This document shows positions 1 through 7,603 of a stretch of 64,000 nucleotides of DNA, piece after piece (positions within the stretch are counted from its first letter, which is position 1; each line of letters opens with the position of its first letter). Made by a program: the position numbers and the translations under genes. Below the pieces are notes generated by a model. It was not told where the DNA came from. It made no database searches and worked only from the letters and a program-made list of their open reading frames with translations. Source of the DNA: CAWCAL01 sp963695075 (GTDB lineage: Bacteria; Actinomycetota; Acidimicrobiia; Acidimicrobiales; CAWCAL01). Location of the stretch: contig CAVOFR010000003.1 of NCBI GenBank assembly GCA_963695075.1, forward strand, positions 248,001-312,000. Reading direction: 5' to 3'.

Positions 1-676
1 CGTTCTCGGCGGGCGACAGCTCGCCGGCTTCGAGATCAGCGAAGCGGCGGCTTCGGTACGGCTGCTGTTGCCGACCGCAGACGGTGATCTGCAGATGCCG
101 ATCTGGACCGGCAACCAGTTCCAGCTCGCCGATGGATCGCGGGCACCGATCCGGACCTTCACCCCCCGCCACTTCGATCACGAGACTCTCGACCTGACAC
201 TCGACATCGTCGTTCACGACGGAGGCGCCGCGTCCCGCTGGGCGTCGTCCGTGGCGGTCGGTCGCCAAGCGGCCGTCTCCGGTCCGGGACGCGGGTACCG
301 GATCGACCCGACCGCATCCGGCTACCTTCTCGCTGGTGACGAAACGGCCCTTCCGGCGATCGCCCAACTGCTCGAAGCGCTGCCCGACTCCATGCCCGTC
401 CGTGTGGTCATCGAGATCGTCGACCGGGTGGCCCGGCCCAACCTCCCGGTGCACACCCGTGTCGAGGACAGCTGGCATGTGCTGTCGCCGGGTGACGATC
501 CCGGTACCGCACTGGTGGACGCCATCACCTCGCTCGAGGACATGCCGCCCGCGGTGTGGGTCGCCGGCGAGGCAGCCTCGGTGCGGAAGATCCGGAACCA
601 CCTGTTCGAAGAGCGCGGGCTGGCGCGGTCGGCGGCCACGGTGCGCGGGTACTGGAAGCACGGCCGGGCCGCGTAA
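1..676 (+). CDS. Siderophore-interacting protein, C-terminal part (gene enters from the left edge)
   Basis: The reading frame is open from base 2 to a TAA at 674-676, so the true start lies outside the window. The visible N-terminal part has a short VLGG..LAGF stretch like the FAD-binding beta-barrel of the SIP/ViuB family. A SIP C-terminal domain follows, with a LLAGDETALPAIAQLLEALP-like nucleotide-binding turn and a terminal GYWKHGR. Family members are cytoplasmic flavoproteins that reduce ferric siderophores with NAD(P)H to release iron. No siderophore transporter is visible downstream, so its genomic partners must be to the left. Family assignment is confident; the iron role is inferred from the family. 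Confidence 0.82.
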   Translation, partial: VLGGRQLAGFEISEAAASVRLLLPTADGDLQMPIWTGNQFQLADGSRAPIRTFTPRHFDHETLDLTLDIVVHDGGAASRWASSVAVGRQAAVSGPGRGYRIDPTASGYLLAGDETALPAIAQLLEALPDSMPVRVVIEIVDRVARPNLPVHTRVEDSWHVLSPGDDPGTALVDAITSLEDMPPAVWVAGEAASVRKIRNHLFEERGLARSAATVRGYWKHGRAA

Positions 677-694
677 CGGCCTCCCGCTCGATCT

Positions 695-744
695 GGCAGC
701 GCACGCTGCCTGCTTGGCAGACGCGCTGGTCAGCTGCGTCTTCT
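695..744 (+). terminator. Possible terminator hairpins after the SIP gene
   Basis: Two short inverted repeats follow the SIP stop codon. The first is a 7-bp stem at 695-710 with a 2-base loop. The second is GACGC/GCGTC at 720-740 followed by TTCT. There is no long T tract, so this is a weak call, as is usual in GC-rich genomes. Confidence 0.3.
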
Positions 745-817
745 CACCGGCCTTCGACTTCGCCGATTTCCGGCTCCAGCCCGAACGATGAGGAGCTCCA
801 ACGGCCAGACTGATCGC

Positions 818-2191
818 ATGACCACTCCGTCGCCCTGCGATTCGGGCCCACCCGATGACCCGATCGCGACCGCGGTCGCCGCCGCGATCTCCGATGTGGT
901 CGCCGGCTCGACCGTCGCCGTCTCCTATTCGGCCGAGGACGGCGCCGCCGCGCCGAATCGGTGTCCCGCCGGGAGCGAGACCGCGTCCGACAGCGGTCCT
1001 CCCGGGTGGCGGATGACGATCACGGTACGACCGGACGAACAGGCCGCGATGCTGCCCGACCGCGATGCCCGCCGGTCGTTGCGCGAGCTGTTGACGTCCC
1101 TACCCGGCGCAGGAGTCCGCGCCGCAGCCCGTCTGCGACCACAGACCACGCCCGCACCCGGACGCATCGACGCTTCGCTGGGCCGAGCCTGTCGCGACGC
1201 CGTCGCGGCCGAGATCCTGGCCGACTACCTGGCCTCGAGGGTCGGTGGAACGACGCAGACCGATCTGATATCCGAGACCATCGATTACCTGATCGAGCTG
1301 AGCGGCACCCGGGTCGAGGCCCACCCGCTCACCCACGGCGCGATCATCGCGGACTTCCTCGAGGACACGCCGACCCTCGAGTTCCGGTACCCCGACGATC
1401 TGCGATCGGCCAAGCGAGCCCCGCTGTTGTTCGACGGGCAACGTTCCGTCCTGGTGGTCGACCCGCGGGGTCGGGCGCGCACCGAGATGCAGTGGCACCG
1501 CCTCGACCGGTGGTCGACCGACCCGAAACGCGTCGCGATGAGCGCGCAGCATTCCTTCGACGGCGGGCTGCTCGTCGCCGAGGCGACCCGCAGGCTCGGG
1601 GGCGTGGGGTTCTTCGTACGGGCCGACCGGAGCATCTGGACATTCGTCGACGGCCAGCCGCTGCTGGTCCGCCAACGCGAGCACTGGACCGCCTTTCCTC
1701 TCCAGCTCTCGACGTCGATCGCCGACATGATCGGCAGCCGGGAGGTCGCCGCCCTCGTCGCCCGGACCGCCTTCATCATCTCCGCCCAACCGAGCGGTGC
1801 GATCCTCGCCGTCGTCGACGACCCGGATCGCTTGGCCGACGTCGTTCCGGCCAAGGACCGCTACGACCTCCGTGGCGACCTCGAACCGGAGGAGATGCGC
1901 CCCGAGGCGCGGCTCCACCACCTGATCGACGCCGCCGAGCTGGACGAGCACACGCTTGCCCGACTGGCAACCCTCGACGGCGCTACCGTCCTGGACCACA
2001 ACGGAGGGCTGATCAGCTACGGGGCCATCGTCACCTCGACCGACAGCGAACACGAGGGGGCCAGGACCGCTGCAGCCCGGTCCCTGTCCGAGGTGGCCGA
2101 TGTCGTGTTGAAGGTCTCGGTCGACGGCGACATCACGATCTTCAGCGAGGGCGCGGTCGTCACGCGCCTGCTCGGTCCCTCACGGCGCTGA
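818..2191 (+). CDS. DisA_N/DAC-fold protein with an altered catalytic motif, possible nucleotide sensor
   Basis: Protein of 457 aa from the ATG at 818; an in-frame ATG at 788 would add ten residues that look non-coding, and neither start has a clear ribosome-binding site. The C-terminal roughly 110 residues resemble the diadenylate cyclase (DAC) fold: a helical DEHTLARLA lead-in, then DGATVLD (the DGA motif), then GARTAAARSLSE where active enzymes have GTRHR-T, then a beta segment ending in a turn like that of DisA/CdaA. The Arg is kept but the His and Thr of the RHR/T motif are Thr and Ala here. The N-terminal 330 residues contain a segment around THGAIIADFLED and match no domain I can name. 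No membrane segment is visible. It may bind a nucleotide without cyclising it, as proposed for DAC-like sensor domains. Activity and ligand are unknown. Confidence 0.6.
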   Translation: MTTPSPCDSGPPDDPIATAVAAAISDVVAGSTVAVSYSAEDGAAAPNRCPAGSETASDSGPPGWRMTITVRPDEQAAMLPDRDARRSLRELLTSLPGAGVRAAARLRPQTTPAPGRIDASLGRACRDAVAAEILADYLASRVGGTTQTDLISETIDYLIELSGTRVEAHPLTHGAIIADFLEDTPTLEFRYPDDLRSAKRAPLLFDGQRSVLVVDPRGRARTEMQWHRLDRWSTDPKRVAMSAQHSFDGGLLVAEATRRLGGVGFFVRADRSIWTFVDGQPLLVRQREHWTAFPLQLSTSIADMIGSREVAALVARTAFIISAQPSGAILAVVDDPDRLADVVPAKDRYDLRGDLEPEEMRPEARLHHLIDAAELDEHTLARLATLDGATVLDHNGGLISYGAIVTSTDSEHEGARTAAARSLSEVADVVLKVSVDGDITIFSEGAVVTRLLGPSRR

Positions 2192-2217
2192 CCGCCGGCC
2201 CCTCCCACCGACCACGC

Positions 2218-3363
2218 TCAAGCGATCGCACCCGACGCACGGAGCGAGGTGACCTCGTCGTCGCCGAAGCCCCACGCGGTCAGGACCTCGTCGGTGTGCT
2301 GTCCGGCGTGGGGGGGCGGGAGATCGAGTTCGGGTTCGGTACGGCTGAACCGGGGAGCCGGCGAGGGTTGCACGATCCCATACCGCTCGGTGAAGACCCC
2401 GCGCGCGACGTTGTGCGGGTGTTCGGGGGCCTCGCCCAGGCCCAGCACCGGAGCGAAACAGACGTCGGAACCGCTCATGATCTCCTCCCACTCGGCCCGG
2501 GTCTTGGTCTTGACGACCGCGCCCACCCGCTCCTTCAGTTCGGGCCAGGCGACCCGATCCATCTGTGAGGGAAGTTCTTCGCCGGCGAGCCCGAGCTTCT
2601 CCAGCATCTCCGCGTAGAACTGCGGTTCGATGCTGCCGAGCGAGATGTAGAGACCATCGGCCGTCTCGTAGACGTCGTAGTAGTGAGCGCCGCTGTCCAG
2701 CATGTTGGTGCCGCGTTCGTCGTTCCAGAACCCCATGGCCCGGAACGAATGGAACATCGTCGTAAGCACCGCCGAACCGTCGACCATCGCGGCGTCGACG
2801 ACCTGACCCTGCCCTGATCCCCGTGCTTCGATGATCCCGCACACGAGCCCGAAGGCGAGCAGCATGCCACCACCCCCGAAGTCGCCGACGAGGTTCAACG
2901 GGGGGACCGGTGGTCCTCCTCGGCTGCCGATCGGGTCGAGCGCCCCGGCCAGCGCGATGTAGTTGATGTCATGGCCGGCCATCGAGGCCCAGGGGCCATC
3001 CTGACCCCAGCCCGTCATCCGTCCGTAGACCAGCGCAGGATTCCGCCCGAGGCAGTCATCGGGGCCGAGACCGAGCCGCTCGGTGACGCCGGGCCTGAAA
3101 CCTTCGATGAGCGCGTCGGCCCGCTCGACGAGACGTAGCACGGTCTCGACTCCGTCGGCCGACTTCAGGTTGACGCCGACCGATCGTCGACCACGGTTGA
3201 GAACATCGCCGGGGGGTAGGCCGGGATCGCCCCCGCCCGCCTGGCCGGCCCGGTCGAGCCGGATGACCTCGGCGCCCATGTCGGCGAGCATCATGGCGCA
3301 GAACGGACCCGGACCGATTCCCGCGAGCTCCAGGACCTTCACTCCTGACAGCGGCCCGGCCAT
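2218..3363 (-). CDS. mcr: Alpha-methylacyl-CoA racemase (CaiB/BaiF CoA-transferase family)
   Basis: The 381-aa protein strongly resembles mycobacterial MCR over its length: MAGPLSGVKVLELAGIGPGP at the N-terminus, GFRPGVTERLGLGP, MTGWGQDGP, then the family's catalytic His in GHDINYI, Asp in NLVGDFGGG, and Glu in YYDVYETADG. MCR epimerises 2-methylacyl-CoA thioesters so that (S)-acyl chains can enter beta-oxidation, for example of phytanic/pristanic acids or sterol side chains. It is translationally coupled to the upstream alpha/beta hydrolase: the start codon shares one base with that gene's stop codon (TGATG). Family confidence is high; the physiological substrate is not readable from sequence. 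Confidence 0.9.
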   Translation of the reverse strand: MAGPLSGVKVLELAGIGPGPFCAMMLADMGAEVIRLDRAGQAGGGDPGLPPGDVLNRGRRSVGVNLKSADGVETVLRLVERADALIEGFRPGVTERLGLGPDDCLGRNPALVYGRMTGWGQDGPWASMAGHDINYIALAGALDPIGSRGGPPVPPLNLVGDFGGGGMLLAFGLVCGIIEARGSGQGQVVDAAMVDGSAVLTTMFHSFRAMGFWNDERGTNMLDSGAHYYDVYETADGLYISLGSIEPQFYAEMLEKLGLAGEELPSQMDRVAWPELKERVGAVVKTKTRAEWEEIMSGSDVCFAPVLGLGEAPEHPHNVARGVFTERYGIVQPSPAPRFSRTEPELDLPPPHAGQHTDEVLTAWGFGDDEVTSLRASGAIA

Positions 3364-4241
3364 CAGCCTGCCCGCTTGACGGTCGCGTGGATCGAATCGA
3401 CGATCGTCGGCCAGTGCGCCCGGGGGATGTCGTGCGCCATGTCGTCGAGGAAGAGCGTCTCGGCCGCAGGCAGAACCTCGGCGGTGCGTTCGCCACCGCT
3501 GAATCCCACCAACGGGTCGAGCCGTCCGTGGACCACGAGAGCCGGCCGGTCGTACCCGGCCAGTCCCCTCTCACGGCTGGGAGACGACAGGACCGCGAGG
3601 AGCTGGCGGGCCAGACCTTCCGGATGATTACAGCGGTCGTACTGGACCTGGATGCGTTCGGTGGCCAGGGCTTCGTCCCAGTGGTCGGGCGACGCGATGA
3701 TCCGGGCCTGCTCGACCCCTTGGGCGATTGCGGTCTCGCGATCGGCGGCCTGGGGTGTCGTCATACCGAGGAGGACTTCGGGCGACGCCTCGCCTACACC
3801 GAGCTCGCCGGTGGTGGACATGACCGAGGTCAGCGTGAGCGCCCGCTGCGGGTGGTCGATGACGAACTGCTGAGCGATCATGCCGCCCATCGACGCTCCG
3901 ACGACGTGGGCCCCCTCCACCCCGAGGTGATCGAGAAGTCCGGCCACGTCGGCGGCCATGTCGGTCAGAAGGTACGGCGGATCGGCCTCGCCGCCCGTGA
4001 ACAGCGCCCCGATCCGGGTGACAGGATCGGGGCAGACGTCGTGGAACTTGCTGGACAGCCCGACGTCCCTGTTGTCGAACCGGACGACATGATGGCCGCG
4101 CTCGACCAACGCACCGATGAAGTCCTCGTGCCAGACGACCATCTGTGCGCCCAGTCCCATGATGAGGACGATCGTCGGGTCGTCCTCATTCCCCCACGAG
4201 TCGTAGAAGATCTCGATGCCGTTCACCGGTGCGGTTGCCAT
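3363..4241 (-). CDS. Alpha/beta-hydrolase fold protein
   Basis: Start chosen at the ATG at 4241 (MATAPVNGIEIFYD) because a GGGAG lies about nine bases upstream; an in-frame start at 4277 would add 12 residues unlike the family. The 292-aa protein shows an oxyanion-hole region (LIMGLGAQM), the nucleophile elbow GASMGG, an acid in HGRLDPLV and a C-terminal His in DDMAHDIP. This is a complete Ser-Asp-His triad of the proline-iminopeptidase/haloperoxidase-like group. It sits immediately upstream of the racemase gene and overlaps it by one base, so the two are probably co-transcribed and the substrate may be an ester or thioester of the same pathway. The specific substrate is unknown. Confidence 0.85.
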   Translation of the reverse strand: MATAPVNGIEIFYDSWGNEDDPTIVLIMGLGAQMVVWHEDFIGALVERGHHVVRFDNRDVGLSSKFHDVCPDPVTRIGALFTGGEADPPYLLTDMAADVAGLLDHLGVEGAHVVGASMGGMIAQQFVIDHPQRALTLTSVMSTTGELGVGEASPEVLLGMTTPQAADRETAIAQGVEQARIIASPDHWDEALATERIQVQYDRCNHPEGLARQLLAVLSSPSRERGLAGYDRPALVVHGRLDPLVGFSGGERTAEVLPAAETLFLDDMAHDIPRAHWPTIVDSIHATVKRAG

Positions 4242-4309
4242 CTCGCCAGTCTCCCGGCGACCGGACCGGTCGGTCAAGACGATCGACCCCGACGGCTACC
4301 GTTCGAGCC

Positions 4310-4747
4310 ATGAGCCTCCGGGTTTCTTCGGCTCCGTTCGCCGCGGTGCCCCCGCTGACGATGTACGACATCCTCCGCCTCCGCGTCGACGTGTTCGTCG
4401 TCGAACAGCGGTGCCCGTACCCCGAGCTCGACGGGCGCGACACCGAACCGACAGCGGTGCACTGGTGGGCGACCACCGACGGGTCGGTCCTGGCGACCTG
4501 CCGGCTGCTCGCCGACGAGGCAGGCGACGGGCACATCCTCGGCCGGGTTGCCGCCCACGCCTCGGCCCGGGGTGGCCCGGTAGCCACGGACCTGGTCGAA
4601 TCGGCCCTCGGGTCGGTCGCCGGACCGGTATCCATCGGCGCCCAGACCCCCCTCGAGGGTTGGTACGCCCGGTTCGGCTTCGCTCGCAGCGGCGCGGACT
4701 ACGTCGAGGACGGCATCCTGCACCTCCCCATGCGACTCCAGCGCTGA
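4310..4747 (+). CDS. ElaA-type GNAT N-acetyltransferase
   Basis: 145 aa from the ATG at 4310, divergent from the hydrolase gene. The N-terminal block LRLRVDVFVVEQRCPYPELD followed by GRD is diagnostic of the ElaA subgroup of GNAT acetyltransferases. The usual acetyl-CoA-binding Q/RxxGxG/A loop is weakly represented, and a short GWYARFGF motif near the C-terminus matches the acceptor-side strand of GNATs. It likely transfers an acetyl group from acetyl-CoA to an amine of unknown identity in the cytoplasm. It is separated by 52 bases from the next gene and might share a transcript with it. Confidence 0.8.
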   Translation: MSLRVSSAPFAAVPPLTMYDILRLRVDVFVVEQRCPYPELDGRDTEPTAVHWWATTDGSVLATCRLLADEAGDGHILGRVAAHASARGGPVATDLVESALGSVAGPVSIGAQTPLEGWYARFGFARSGADYVEDGILHLPMRLQR

Positions 4748-4799
4748 ACCGCGTCCGCCGTACCGTCGCCGAGCCGCGAGCAAGGGGTACGGTCGGCGC

Positions 4800-5699
4800 A
4801 TGAAACCGAGCTTCGGGGTGCACACCGGCCTGCAGGACACGACGGTCGACGAGCTGCGATCGCTCTGGACCAGGATCGAGGAGCTCGGGTTCGAGTGGAT
4901 CTCCATCTGGGATCACTTCTATGCCGCCGATCTTCTCGGCACGCACGGTCACGAGGCCGTCGCCTCCCACGCCGCCCTGGCCTGTCACACCGAGCGGGTG
5001 CGCTGCGGTTCGTTGGTGTACTGCGCCGGGTACCGGCATCCGGCGGTGCTCGCCAACGCCATGGCCACCATCGACCACCTGTCCGGAGGACGCGCCGAGT
5101 TCGGCATCGGCGCCGGTTGGGCCCAGCCGGAGTACGACGCGTACGGCATCGAGTTCCCCGGCGCGGGGACGCGCCTCGACATCCTCGAAGAGTCGGTGGC
5201 CTGCGTTCGCTCGCTGCTCCGCAACGAGGTGACCGACTTCGCCGGCCGGCACTTCACACTCACCGAGGCCCACTGCGATCCGAAGCCCGTGCAGGCCGAG
5301 CTACCCATCTGGGTCGGTGGCGCAGGGGAGAAGCGAACGCTGCGGATCGCCGCCCGCCATGCCGACGGCTGGAACGTGCCGTTCATCCCGCCCGAGCTCT
5401 TCGCCCACAAGCGATCGGTGCTGCACGACCACTGCGCCGACGTCGGTCGGGACCCCTCGGAGATCCGCTGCGCGGTCAACGTCGGCGTGGCCCCCGACGA
5501 CGACGCCCTGGCCCGTCAGTTCGGTGCCATCGCCGAGATGGTCCGACCTGGTGTCCTCATGGGCTCGACCGAGCAGATGACCGACAGCATCGGGCGCTAT
5601 GCCGAGGCCGGCGCCGACCAGATCAACCTGGCCCTGCGGGCACCGTGGGAACACGATCTGCTCGAGACCCTCGGCGAGACCATCGCCCGCCTCGAGTGA
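4800..5699 (+). CDS. LLM-class F420-dependent oxidoreductase
   Basis: A 299-aa luciferase-like monooxygenase fold. It shows the SIWDHFYA segment after the first strand, RVRCGSLVYCAGYRHPAVLA, then GGRAEFGIGAGW, and later PIWVGGAGEKRTLRIAARHAD, which are family hallmarks of actinobacterial F420-using flavin-like oxidoreductases. Proteins of this type reduce or oxidise diverse small substrates using F420H2. Cofactor choice is inferred from subgroup resemblance and lineage. The start is the ATG right after a GGTACGGTCGG stretch that can pair imperfectly with CCGCCGTACC about 30 bases upstream; its significance is unclear. The gene converges on the minus-strand BtuF-like gene. Confidence 0.85.
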   Translation: MKPSFGVHTGLQDTTVDELRSLWTRIEELGFEWISIWDHFYAADLLGTHGHEAVASHAALACHTERVRCGSLVYCAGYRHPAVLANAMATIDHLSGGRAEFGIGAGWAQPEYDAYGIEFPGAGTRLDILEESVACVRSLLRNEVTDFAGRHFTLTEAHCDPKPVQAELPIWVGGAGEKRTLRIAARHADGWNVPFIPPELFAHKRSVLHDHCADVGRDPSEIRCAVNVGVAPDDDALARQFGAIAEMVRPGVLMGSTEQMTDSIGRYAEAGADQINLALRAPWEHDLLETLGETIARLE

Positions 5700-5720
5700 G
5701 CACGGGGTCCGACCGCCAAA

Positions 5721-5780
5721 CCGGGAACTTTGTGCTCTGCCGGTACACAGGTGCCCGTCAGCGCACAAAGTTCGTCCGGG
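5721..5780. repeat. Long imperfect palindrome between convergent genes
   Basis: The outer arms GAACTTTGTGC (5725-5735) and GCACAAAGTTC (5763-5773) are perfectly complementary. The inner halves CTGCCGGTACAC and GTGCCCGTCAG are imperfectly complementary, so the whole roughly 60-base unit can fold as one hairpin. It fills the 91-base gap between two convergent genes. It could serve as a bidirectional terminator or be a copy of a dispersed intergenic repeat; the AT-rich outer arm is unusual for this GC-rich region. Confidence 0.6.
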
Positions 5781-5790
5781 GTGGCGCGGG

Positions 5791-6489
5791 CTACAGCTCC
5801 GCCAGCACCGACTTCAGCCGCTCGACGGCGGCGGGCGTGCGGACGCCCCACCAGAACAGATCGGCACCGTCCACGAAGATCACGGGAGCGACCACCTCGA
5901 GCTCGGCCCGGTGCCTCTCGGCGAAGTGGTAGGGCTCCGACGGGGCCAACACCAGGTCGGGTCCCGCCGCCGCCATCTCCTCGAGGTCGACCGTCGGATA
6001 GCGATCGGTGTGATCGGCAGTCACCGATCGGATGCCCAGTCCGCCGAGCAGGTCGGCGCCGTAGGTATCGGCGGCGAGGCTCATCCAAGGCCGGCGCCAG
6101 ATCGGCACGAACGCCGTGCGGCGGACACCGGTACCGCCGAGCTCGACCCGGCCCAGGAGGCCCCGGGCCGCCAGCACGTCAGGGTCGAGGCCGACCGCGC
6201 CGGCCAGATCCGTCAGCACATCGGCAACCCCGCTCACCGTCCTGACGTCGGCGACGTGGACGGAGACCCCGGCGGCGGTCAACTCGGCGGCGTCCTCGCG
6301 CCGGTTCTCCTCCATGCACAGAACCACGAGGTCCGGTGCCAGCTCGACGATCCGGGCGATGTCGGGATCCTTGGTGCCACCGACGGCCTCGAGATCGGGA
6401 CGTTCACAGAAACGGGTCACGCCGACCGGCCTGATCTCCCAGGCGATCAGCGTCTCGGTGACCGACGGGACCAGGCTGACCACCCGCAT
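5791..6489 (-). CDS. BtuF/TroA-like helical-backbone metal or cobalamin binding protein without signal peptide
   Basis: The 232-aa sequence begins directly with the mature-protein motif MRVVSLVPSVTETLIAW of the BtuF/cobalamin-binding periplasmic-protein fold. It continues with VGVTRFCERP, GGTKDPDIARIVELAPDLVV and a C-terminal WWGVRTPAAVERL. No signal peptide or lipobox precedes it, so it may be cytoplasmic, or be an acquired soluble member of the family, many of which are annotated only as cobalamin-binding protein. No permease or ATPase gene is adjacent. It follows the PH-domain gene by 11 bases on the same strand and is likely the last gene of that operon. Ligand unknown. Confidence 0.75.
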   Translation of the reverse strand: MRVVSLVPSVTETLIAWEIRPVGVTRFCERPDLEAVGGTKDPDIARIVELAPDLVVLCMEENRREDAAELTAAGVSVHVADVRTVSGVADVLTDLAGAVGLDPDVLAARGLLGRVELGGTGVRRTAFVPIWRRPWMSLAADTYGADLLGGLGIRSVTADHTDRYPTVDLEEMAAAGPDLVLAPSEPYHFAERHRAELEVVAPVIFVDGADLFWWGVRTPAAVERLKSVLAEL

Positions 6490-6500
6490 CCCGGCGGTCT

Positions 6501-7118
6501 CTACATGCGCCCCAGCAGGTCGGCCTTCTTCGCGGCGAACTCCTCGTCGCTCAGGACACCGCGCTGGCGCAGCTCTTCGAGCTTCTCTATCTGCTCGGGA
6601 ACCGACAGCGCCGCGGCCGGGCGGTTGATGCGGTCGAACTTCCGGTTCTCGTTGTCCTCCATCTGGCGGTAGATCTCGGCCTGGATCAGATCGGGGTGCC
6701 GGATGTCGTGGAAGTTGCTCTTGCCGGTCTCACCCGCCGACTCGATGACCAGATCACCCGCATTGATGATCCGCTCCAACAACCTCTGGTGGAAGAACAC
6801 GGTGTTGATCCGCTCGAGCGGGATCTCGACGCCGTGTTTGGAGAGCACCCCGTGGCGGTAGATGACCCGATCGGTGGTGACGACGAAGTTGGTCGAGATC
6901 CACGTGGCGTACCGCTTGACGCCCCATCCGAGAGCCACGAGGACCACGATGCCCCAGCCCCACTGGATCCACTCGGGGTCCGAACGTGCGATCAGAGCGA
7001 TCCCGACCCCGACGGCGAGCACCAGCGCCAGCACGGGCACCACGAGGTACTTCCAGTGGGGACGGAGATCCTTGATGATCTTCTCTTCGGGACCGAGGAG
7101 TTTCGTCGAGTAGGCCAC
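6501..7118 (-). CDS. Membrane protein with bacterial PH domain (DUF304/bPH_2) and C-terminal SHOCT motif
   Basis: 205 aa from a GTG at 7118. Two adjacent membrane segments lie at about residues 24-46 and 52-72 (YLVVPVLALVLAVGV and WGWGIVVLVALGW). A bPH_2-type domain follows, with the typical VTTDRVIYRHGVLSKHGVEI and PLERINTVFF strands. A SHOCT motif is at the end (KLEELRQRGVLSDEEFAAKK), a short helical element thought to mediate oligomerisation. Likely an inner-membrane protein with its PH domain in the cytoplasm; function unknown for this family. It lies between a minimal zinc metallopeptidase gene and the BtuF-like gene in an apparent three-gene operon. Confidence 0.85.
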   Translation of the reverse strand: MAYSTKLLGPEEKIIKDLRPHWKYLVVPVLALVLAVGVGIALIARSDPEWIQWGWGIVVLVALGWGVKRYATWISTNFVVTTDRVIYRHGVLSKHGVEIPLERINTVFFHQRLLERIINAGDLVIESAGETGKSNFHDIRHPDLIQAEIYRQMEDNENRKFDRINRPAAALSVPEQIEKLEELRQRGVLSDEEFAAKKADLLGRM

Positions 7119-7153
7119 GGTCCGATGGTAGTGCCAACGTCCGTTCGGGCGCG

Positions 7154-7522
7154 CTAACCCCAGCCCAACTCATGGAGGCGCGCGTCGTCGATCCCGAAGT
7201 GGTGGGCTATCTCGTGGATGACGGTGATCCTGACCTGTTCGACCACCTCGGACCGGCTGTGGCACGCCGCACAGATCGCGTCGCGGTAGATCGATATCCG
7301 ATCCGGGAGCTCCATTCCCCCGTACTGCTCTCGATCGGTGAGTGGGATGCCTTCGTAGAGGCCCAGCAACCCGGGCTCGGGTGCGTGGTCCTCGATCACG
7401 AGCACGACGTTCTCCATCTGGCGGGCCAAGGCTTCGGGAAGGCTGTCGTATGCCCGGGCGACGAGGTGCTCGAACTCGTCGGCGCCGATGCTCCCGGCAT
7501 GGTCCTGCACCACGGGCCTCAC
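7154..7522 (-). CDS. Minimal zinc metallopeptidase family protein (HExxH)
   Basis: The open frame continues upstream antisense to the CitE-like gene, but family members are about 120 aa and begin just before a GADEFEHLVARAYDSLPE-like helix. The GTG at 7522 gives 122 aa. Visible hallmarks are LLGLYEGIPLTDRE, LPDRISIYRD and the zincin motif VIHEIAHHFGIDD, with two His and a Glu for zinc binding and catalysis and an Asp/Glu further on as third ligand. This small family is widespread in actinobacteria, with no settled substrate. It is the first gene of the minus-strand operon and diverges from the lyase gene with 81 bases between the starts. Confidence 0.82.
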   Translation of the reverse strand: MRPVVQDHAGSIGADEFEHLVARAYDSLPEALARQMENVVLVIEDHAPEPGLLGLYEGIPLTDREQYGGMELPDRISIYRDAICAACHSRSEVVEQVRITVIHEIAHHFGIDDARLHELGWG

Positions 7523-7603
7523 GCTACCCTGACCCTGCCCTGGGCCCGCCGAACCCGTTTCGGCACCGCCCCGAAACTCCCAAGCCTCGGAGACGCTCGA
7601 TTC

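Noticed and set aside
4748..4799. CCGCCGTACC...GGTACGGTCGG as an operator before the F420-type oxidoreductase gene
   Set aside because: The pairing is imperfect and short, and nothing else supports a regulator site.
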